Shown piece after piece: positions 13,456 through 18,815 of a DNA stretch of 18,815 nt. The notes under the pieces are model-generated. The model worked only from the letters and a program-made list of their open reading frames with translations, had not been told where the DNA came from and did not search any database. The position numbers were made by a program, and so were the translations under genes. Origin of the DNA: a bacterium. GTDB taxonomy: Bacteria; Coprothermobacterota; Coprothermobacteria; Coprothermobacterales; JAADFF01. The stretch covers positions 1 to 18,815 of the forward strand of contig JAMORD010000182.1 in NCBI GenBank assembly GCA_027063755.1, in the 5' to 3' direction. The number at the start of each line of letters is the position of its first letter. The stretch's first letter is position 1.

Positions 13456-13965
13456 TTGCCAGACAAGTTAACTTATGAGGAAATAGTAAAGAAGCATATA
13501 GAGAGAAAAGGTAAAACTACAGAAGTTATTTTACCTGTTCTAGAGGAGATTCAGGAGACTTACGGCTATCTGCCCCGTGAGGCCATGGAGTATCTTGCAG
13601 AGGCTTTAAAAATTTCACCTGCTGTTGTATACAGTACAGCTACTTTTTATCACTTCTTCTCACTTGAGCCAAAGGGTGATGTCATCATTAGGGTGTGCCG
13701 TGGAACGGCATGTCATGTTATGGGAAGTGGCATTATTATGAACGAACTTATGGATGAGTTGGGACTTCAGGGGGAGGGAACAACCCCCGATGGTAAGTTT
13801 ACTCTGGAATCTGTAGGTTGTATCGGTTGTTGTAGTACCGGACCCAACATGGTTGTTGTGAGGAATGGTAAGGAAGAAATATTTGGATATCTCACACCTC
13901 AGAAGGCTCGTGAGGTTGTGAAGAAGATTAAAGAGCAGATACAGTCTCAGGGTGTGGGGGTGTAA
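13456..13965 (+). CDS. NuoE-like [2Fe-2S] subunit of NADH-linked formate dehydrogenase complex
   Basis: 169 residues from TTG 13456. It is a thioredoxin-fold ferredoxin like NuoE, HndA or HydC. An N-terminal helical region (LPVLEEIQETYGYLP, 26-40) precedes the fold. The [2Fe-2S] ligands are C81 and C86 (CRGTACHVMG) and C122 and C126 (GCIGCC), the C-x4-C ... C-x3-C pattern. It carries single electrons to or from the flavin subunit encoded 3 nt downstream. Together with the next two genes it forms a three-subunit soluble complex (inference from gene order, as in HydABC hydrogenases and NAD-linked formate dehydrogenases). No membrane NuoA/H/J/K/L/M/N genes are present in the visible part. Confidence 0.93.
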   Translation: MPDKLTYEEIVKKHIERKGKTTEVILPVLEEIQETYGYLPREAMEYLAEALKISPAVVYSTATFYHFFSLEPKGDVIIRVCRGTACHVMGSGIIMNELMDELGLQGEGTTPDGKFTLESVGCIGCCSTGPNMVVVRNGKEEIFGYLTPQKAREVVKKIKEQIQSQGVGV

Positions 13966-13968
13966 GCG

Positions 13969-15861
13969 GTGAGGTATACATTTGAGACTTTAGAAAAGAT
14001 AAGAGGCGAGTATAGAGAACGCATAGAGATAAGGAAAAAGAGAACACTGGAGCCGGGGAAGAAATATATTCTGACATGTGGTGGTACATCATGTCTTAGT
14101 ATTGGTGGTGAAAAACCTACATATCAGCTTTTTAAAGAGATAATAGAAAAAGAGGGGCTTGAGGATAAGATAGAAGTTGTTAATGTTGGTTGTATGCGTA
14201 TGTGTTCTGAAGGTCCCCTTGTGGCCATGTATCCCGGTGGTGTTTTGTACACTAAAGTAAAAGATGAGGAGACGGCCAAGCAGATAATAGATGCCGCTCT
14301 CAGCGAAAATCCATATGTAGAAGGACATCATTATAAAGACCCTCTAACGGGAGAGATTATTCACCACATGTGGGAAATTCCATTTTTCAAATATCAGGAA
14401 AGTGTTGTGCTGGAAAGAGTAGGTCTTATAGACCCAACAAGTGTTGAAGAGTATATAGCCACTGGAGGCTATTTCGGCCTTGCCCGTGCCCTGAAGATGT
14501 CTCCCGATGATGTGATACAGGAAGTTTATAATAGTGGACTAAGGGGGCGTGGTGGTGCAGGATTTCCTACAGGGCTGAAGTGGAAATTTGCCAGACAAGC
14601 ACAAGGTGAGCCCAAATATGTTATTGCCAATGGTGATGAGGGAGATCCCGGTGCATATATGAATAGGGCAGAGATGGAAGGAGCCCCATTTGCTCTTATA
14701 GAAGGTTTGACCATTGCTGGATATGCCATAGGTGCTTCTAAGGGGTATATATACACAAGGGCAGAGTATCCCCTTGCAGCACATCTTCTTGAACATGCCA
14801 TCAAAGTTGCCAAAGAGAAAGGTCTTTTGGGAGAGAATATCTTAGGTACAGATTTTTCCTTTGATATAGAGGTATTTAAAGGTGCCGGTGCCTTTGTGTG
14901 CGGTGAGGAGACGGCCCTTATCGCCTCTATTGAAGGTAAAGCAGGAAGACCAAGACCAAGACCACCATTCCCAGCCCAGAAAGGGCTTTTTGGTAAGCCT
15001 ACAATTATTAACAATGTTGAAACCCTCATGAATGTTGCCCTCATAATGGAAAAAGGGGCGGATTGGTTTAGACAGTTTGGTACGGATAGAAGTCCCGGTA
15101 CCAAAGTGTTTGCCCTTGCCGGTTCGCTAAATGTCAGTGGTCTTGCCGAAGTATCACTTGGTACGCCAATAAAAGTGTTACTTGAAGATATAGGTAGAGG
15201 TGCACCGGAAGGCCATACATTGAAGGCCGTTCAGCTTGGTGGTCCTTCTGGTGGTTGTGTGCCCACAGAGCACTTTGATGCTCCCATAGATTATGAGAGT
15301 CTCGGTTCTCTTGGTGCTATTATGGGTTCTGGTGGTGTTATTGCCCTTGATGAGACTTCTTGTATGGTTGATGTTGCAAAGTTTTTCATTGAATTTACAA
15401 AGAATGAGTCTTGTGGCCAGTGTACACCATGCCGAGATGGACTTGTAGAGATGTATGATATTCTTGACCGTATCACACAGGGCAAAGGAACTATGGAGGA
15501 TCTGGAAAAATTGGAAAAGATGGCTGTGACGGTAAAAAATACCTCACTGTGTGGTCTGGGACAGACGGCTCCGGGACCAGTTCTTTCTACGCTGAGATAC
15601 TTTAAAGATGAGTATATAGCCCACATTGAAGAAAAAAAGTGTCCTGCAAAGGCGTGCTTGCCACTGATTGAATATTACATTGTGCCTGAGGCATGTAAGG
15701 GATGTACCATTTGTGCCAAAAACTGTCCTGTTGGTGCTATTTCTGGTGAGCCGGGTAAATTGCATGTTATTGACCCTGAAGCCTGTGTGAAATGTGGCAC
15801 ATGTATGGCTGTATGCCCATTTGATGCCATTATTAAGATTGATGCCTTTGGAAAGGAGTGA
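13969..15861 (+). CDS. NuoF-like NADH/FMN subunit with extra Fe-S domains (HydB/HndC type)
   Basis: 630 residues; GTG 13969 after GGGGGTG, 3 nt past the nuoE stop. Domains: an N-terminal thioredoxin-like [2Fe-2S] domain (C37, C42, C75, C79); the FMN- and NADH-binding core with GLRGRGGAGFPTGLKW (190-205), GDEGDPGAYMNR (222-233) and GAGAFVCGEETALIASIEG (305-323); the SLBB region; the [4Fe-4S] site ESCGQCTPCRDG with C482, C485, C488 and a distant C528; and a C-terminal two-cluster ferredoxin (C576-C586 and C606-C616). This layout is that of HydB/HndC-type subunits of soluble, often electron-bifurcating complexes, rather than plain respiratory NuoF, which lacks the terminal extras. It is the NAD(H) entry point of the complex. 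Confidence 0.95.
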   Translation: MRYTFETLEKIRGEYRERIEIRKKRTLEPGKKYILTCGGTSCLSIGGEKPTYQLFKEIIEKEGLEDKIEVVNVGCMRMCSEGPLVAMYPGGVLYTKVKDEETAKQIIDAALSENPYVEGHHYKDPLTGEIIHHMWEIPFFKYQESVVLERVGLIDPTSVEEYIATGGYFGLARALKMSPDDVIQEVYNSGLRGRGGAGFPTGLKWKFARQAQGEPKYVIANGDEGDPGAYMNRAEMEGAPFALIEGLTIAGYAIGASKGYIYTRAEYPLAAHLLEHAIKVAKEKGLLGENILGTDFSFDIEVFKGAGAFVCGEETALIASIEGKAGRPRPRPPFPAQKGLFGKPTIINNVETLMNVALIMEKGADWFRQFGTDRSPGTKVFALAGSLNVSGLAEVSLGTPIKVLLEDIGRGAPEGHTLKAVQLGGPSGGCVPTEHFDAPIDYESLGSLGAIMGSGGVIALDETSCMVDVAKFFIEFTKNESCGQCTPCRDGLVEMYDILDRITQGKGTMEDLEKLEKMAVTVKNTSLCGLGQTAPGPVLSTLRYFKDEYIAHIEEKKCPAKACLPLIEYYIVPEACKGCTICAKNCPVGAISGEPGKLHVIDPEACVKCGTCMAVCPFDAIIKIDAFGKE

Positions 15862-15866
15862 GTGCG

Positions 15867-18815
15867 GTGGAGTATGTAAATATAAAGATTAATGGAATAC
15901 CTGTAAAGGCCAAAAAAGGTGCCAATGTTCTTGACACTGCCATTGAGAATGGGTTTTATATTCCACATCTGTGCCATGAAAAAGGGCTTTCTCCTGTTGG
16001 TGTGTGTCGCATGTGTGGTGTAAAAGTTAAGATTGGTGATAGATGGCTGAATAAAAATGGCACAGGACCACAGTCTATGATTGTTACTGCTTGTACCACT
16101 GAAGTTCAAGAGGGTATGGAGGTTTTCATAGATACCCCTGATATCTTAGAGTATCGCCGTCAGATTATGGAAATGAATATGACCCATCACTGTGGTGATT
16201 GTATAGGTCCGTGTATTGATGCATGTCCCGCCCACTCCGATATTCCTACATACCTTAGGCTTATAAAAGAAGGTAAATACCATGAGGCCGTTGCCGTAAT
16301 GAAAAAGTCTTATATATTGCCTGCTGTTCTTGGTAGGGTGTGTCCCGCTTTTTGTGAGCAGAAATGTCACAGAGGGGAACTTGAAGGTGCCGTTTCTATT
16401 AGACAGGCAAAGAAGTTTGCAGCAGATAGAGACCTTGAAGATGGTCCATGGATGCCTCAACTTCCTCCCTTTAATGGTAAGAGGGTTGCGGTCATAGGTG
16501 GAGGTCCTGGTGGTTTGTCTGCTGCTTATTATCTTAGACTAAAAGGCTATGAGGTAACAATATTTGAGAAGATGCCCAAACTTGGTGGCATGCTTCGTTA
16601 TGGCATTCCTGAATATAGGCTGCCCCGTGAGGTGCTTGACAAAGATATAGCCACCTCTCTCCTTTATGGCATACATGTAAAGACCGGTGTTGAGGTAGGA
16701 AAAGACATATCATTTGATGAAATTCGCTCCCAGTTTGACAGCGTTGTAATAGCCACCGGTGCATGGAAATCAAGAAAGATGAACATTCCCGGTGAAGATT
16801 TGCCCTATGTACAGGTAGGTGTAGACTTTATTACCAAGTTCCACAATGGTGAGAAGGTAGAGGTTGGTAAAAAAGTACTGGTTATTGGTGGTGGAGATGT
16901 GGCGATGGATGTTGCCCGTATCTCCCGCCGTCTTGGTGCCGATGTGACTGTTGTATATCGCCGTAGCAGAGCGGAAATGCCAGCCCACGATATAGAGGTC
17001 CTTGAGGCAGAGGAAGAGGGTGTGAAATTTGAGTTTCTTGCCACACCTGTGGCATTCCACGAGGGTGGCAAAGTAGAACTTGTGAGAATGAAATTGGGAG
17101 AGCCCGATGAAAGGGGTAGGAGAAGACCTATACCCATAGAAGGCTCTAACTTCTTCATGGAAGCCGATAGTGTGTTTATTGCCATAGGCCAGAAACCTGA
17201 TGGTAGCCTCTTAGAAAAATTGGGTATTGAAACAGATAGAGGCTATGCAAAGTATGACAAGCACACACTTCAAACCTCTCTTGGTGATGTGTTTATCATA
17301 GGCGATGCCGCTATGGGGCCACGCACAGTTATTGAGGCTATAGCACAGGGTAGAAAGGCAGCCGACATGGTAGATATGTATCACAAGGGTAAGCTTGACC
17401 TTGTGAAGAAGGCATTTAATGAGCCGTGGAAGTACATAAATGAGATTTACTCTGACAAGGAAATAAAGGACCTCATAATGGAGTGGAAGCCTTATAACCA
17501 TTTCTACAAAGAAGGTGAAATAGACTATAGTCATATCAAACCCGCTGAGAGATTGCCTCATAAGCGTAGACCCGCTGAAGAGAGGGTTAAAGACTTTGGT
17601 GAGATAGAGATTCCTTATACAGAAGAAGAAATTAGAGGAGAAACCTCCCGCTGTATGGAGTGCGGCTGTGATGCTGTAGATAGATGTCAGCTCAGAGAGT
17701 ATGCCACATTCTTTGCTATAGATTACGAAAACATTGACCACAAACCACGTAGTGGTGAGAAAGATACATCATCTGCTGTTATAGAGATTGACCCCAAGAA
17801 ATGTATTCTGTGTGAAAAGTGTATCAGGGCTTGCCAGGAGGTAACAGGTCTTGGTATTCTTACCCTTGCAAAGAGAGGAAAGGATACGCAAGTTGTTGCA
17901 TGGATGGGTGATCCTCTTGGGGAGACGGCATGTGTATCCTGTGGTAACTGTCTGCAGGTATGTCCTACCGGTGCCATTATCAAAAAGAGGGTTGATGAGC
18001 CTAGAGAAAGGTACTATCGCACAGAGACAGTCAGAACAACATGTCCTTATTGTGGTGTAGGATGTCAGCTTGAGGTTAGAGTTCAGCCTGAGGAAAGAAA
18101 AGTTGTAGAGGTTTACGGTGTGCACGATGAAAAAGAGGTCAATGGTACTATTGGTGAAACATGTGTCAAGGGTAGATTTGGCCTTGACTTTATCAATTCT
18201 CCCGATAGGTTGACAAAACCACTGATAAAGAAAGAAGGCAAGTTTGTTGAAGTATCTTGGGACGAAGCACTATCCTATGTGGCACAGCGTCTTACCGAGA
18301 TTAAAGAGAAGTATGGCCCTGATGCCATAGGTGGTTTTGCATCTGCCAAGTGTACCAATGAAGAAAACTACCTCTTCCAGAAATTTATGCGTGCGGTCAT
18401 TGGCACCAACAATGTTGATCACTGTGCAAGACTATGCCATGCATCTACTGTTACAGGTCTTGCCCGTGCCTTTGGCTCCGCTGCAATGACCAATACCATA
18501 CCAGATCTTGCCCTTGATGCAAATGTCATATTTGTTATAGGCTCCAACACAACCGAGACACATCCGGTAACCTCTTACTACATCAGAAAGGCACATAGAA
18601 ACGGTGCAACCCTCATTGTTGCCGACCCAAGGAAGATAGACCTTGCCAGAGAGGCAGATATATTCCTGCAGCTGAAACCTGGTACAGATATAGCCCTTAT
18701 CGGTGCCATGATGCATGTCATCATCAGAGATGGTTTGTGGGATAAGGAGTTTGTCAAAGAGAGAACACTGGGATTTGAAGAAGTTGCCCAGACTGTTAAG
18801 GATATGACCCCAGAG
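15867..18815 (+). CDS. Fused [2Fe-2S] - GltD/NfnB-like NAD(P) oxidoreductase - molybdopterin formate dehydrogenase alpha subunit (3' truncated)
   Basis: GTG 15867 starts 5 nt after the NuoF-like stop (GGAG at 15855-15858 as ribosome site). The frame stays open to the window edge: 983 residues, with several hundred expected beyond. Order: NuoG-like [2Fe-2S] domain (1-90; C36, C47, C50, C76); Cys-rich GltD-type N-terminal segment (C109-C120, C159-C167); FAD site VIGGGPGGLSAAYYL (209-223); NAD(P) site VIGGGDVAMDVARI (339-352); GDAAMGP (479-485); a Cys patch CMECGCDAVDRC (596-607); two [4Fe-4S] clusters (C646-C656, C689-C699); then the FdhA catalytic domain with its own cluster (C726, C729, C733, C766) and DHCARLCH (851-858). 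There C857 (TGC) replaces selenocysteine as Mo/W ligand. The expected reaction is formate/CO2 interconversion coupled to pyridine nucleotides. The formate substrate is inferred from the motif; a related molybdoenzyme is possible. Confidence 0.9.
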   Translation, partial: MEYVNIKINGIPVKAKKGANVLDTAIENGFYIPHLCHEKGLSPVGVCRMCGVKVKIGDRWLNKNGTGPQSMIVTACTTEVQEGMEVFIDTPDILEYRRQIMEMNMTHHCGDCIGPCIDACPAHSDIPTYLRLIKEGKYHEAVAVMKKSYILPAVLGRVCPAFCEQKCHRGELEGAVSIRQAKKFAADRDLEDGPWMPQLPPFNGKRVAVIGGGPGGLSAAYYLRLKGYEVTIFEKMPKLGGMLRYGIPEYRLPREVLDKDIATSLLYGIHVKTGVEVGKDISFDEIRSQFDSVVIATGAWKSRKMNIPGEDLPYVQVGVDFITKFHNGEKVEVGKKVLVIGGGDVAMDVARISRRLGADVTVVYRRSRAEMPAHDIEVLEAEEEGVKFEFLATPVAFHEGGKVELVRMKLGEPDERGRRRPIPIEGSNFFMEADSVFIAIGQKPDGSLLEKLGIETDRGYAKYDKHTLQTSLGDVFIIGDAAMGPRTVIEAIAQGRKAADMVDMYHKGKLDLVKKAFNEPWKYINEIYSDKEIKDLIMEWKPYNHFYKEGEIDYSHIKPAERLPHKRRPAEERVKDFGEIEIPYTEEEIRGETSRCMECGCDAVDRCQLREYATFFAIDYENIDHKPRSGEKDTSSAVIEIDPKKCILCEKCIRACQEVTGLGILTLAKRGKDTQVVAWMGDPLGETACVSCGNCLQVCPTGAIIKKRVDEPRERYYRTETVRTTCPYCGVGCQLEVRVQPEERKVVEVYGVHDEKEVNGTIGETCVKGRFGLDFINSPDRLTKPLIKKEGKFVEVSWDEALSYVAQRLTEIKEKYGPDAIGGFASAKCTNEENYLFQKFMRAVIGTNNVDHCARLCHASTVTGLARAFGSAAMTNTIPDLALDANVIFVIGSNTTETHPVTSYYIRKAHRNGATLIVADPRKIDLAREADIFLQLKPGTDIALIGAMMHVIIRDGLWDKEFVKERTLGFEEVAQTVKDMTPE

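Noticed and set aside
14526-15104. 192-codon minus-strand open frame
   Set aside because: It lies wholly antisense to the strongly conserved NuoF-like core, is Pro/Ser-rich and shows no family motif; it is a shadow of codon bias.
15867-18815. Possibility that two genes (a GltD-like and an FdhA gene) were joined by a missed stop or frameshift
   Set aside because: The frame runs on without stops, a plausible Cys-rich and ferredoxin-like linker joins the parts, and no start with a ribosome site is apparent near 17800-18050. Read-level confirmation is still advisable.

Overview
The window comes from a bacterial chromosome of moderate-to-low GC. It is gene-dense, with mostly one-directional operons, strong AGGAGG-type ribosome sites and frequent ATA and AGA codons. 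An archaeal/thermophile-type 8-oxoguanine glycosylase (Ogg2), a sodium:neurotransmitter-symporter-type transporter, a cobalamin adenosyltransferase and an oxygen-sensitive-looking NAD(P)-linked formate dehydrogenase suggest an anaerobic, probably thermophilic fermenter (for example a Synergistota-, Coprothermobacterota- or Clostridia-like lineage). No rRNA marker is present, so the phylum is a guess. No tRNA, rRNA, CRISPR array, insertion sequence or prophage was seen.

Layout. Positions 1-650 hold the 3' end of an NSS-family transporter gene, a small three-helix membrane protein gene and a terminator. Positions 665-6132 hold a tight co-directional cluster: an unknown membrane protein, a YihY/UPF0761 membrane protein, an inositol-monophosphatase-family phosphatase, the DNA polymerase III delta subunit (holA), a secreted S41 protease with a copper-amine-oxidase-like N-terminal domain, and a HAD-type 5'-nucleotidase. 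Next come a class I/MocR-type aminotransferase gene (6208-7452) and Ogg2 (7527-8186). On the minus strand, 10615 to 8179 is a response regulator - cytoplasmic histidine kinase - PhoU-like operon. It is divergent from surE (10802-11560). uppP (minus) converges on surE across a shared terminator and diverges from a BtuR/CobO gene (12439-12987). rpmB (minus) is followed by a divergent plus-strand operon that runs off the right edge.

The most unusual part is that right-hand operon (13456 to beyond 18815). It contains a NuoE-like [2Fe-2S] protein, a NuoF-like NADH/FMN subunit with extra N- and C-terminal Fe-S domains, and a very large fused protein. In the fusion, a NuoG-like [2Fe-2S] domain is followed by a complete GltD/NfnB-like FAD/NAD(P) oxidoreductase, a bis-[4Fe-4S] domain, and the molybdopterin (Mo/W) formate dehydrogenase catalytic domain with a Cys ligand. 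The complex therefore has two separate pyridine-nucleotide/flavin sites plus a formate site. That architecture would suit multi-partner electron transfer (NADH, NADPH, perhaps ferredoxin, and formate/CO2), including possible flavin-based bifurcation.

Other points of interest are a perfect terminator-like hairpin inside the first codons of the histidine kinase gene, a 101-nt gene overlap between the YihY and IMPase genes, and two places where a -10-like TAGAATAAA abuts an upstream gene's terminator. Starts were revised wherever the longest ORF began inside or upstream of a clear Shine-Dalgarno sequence.
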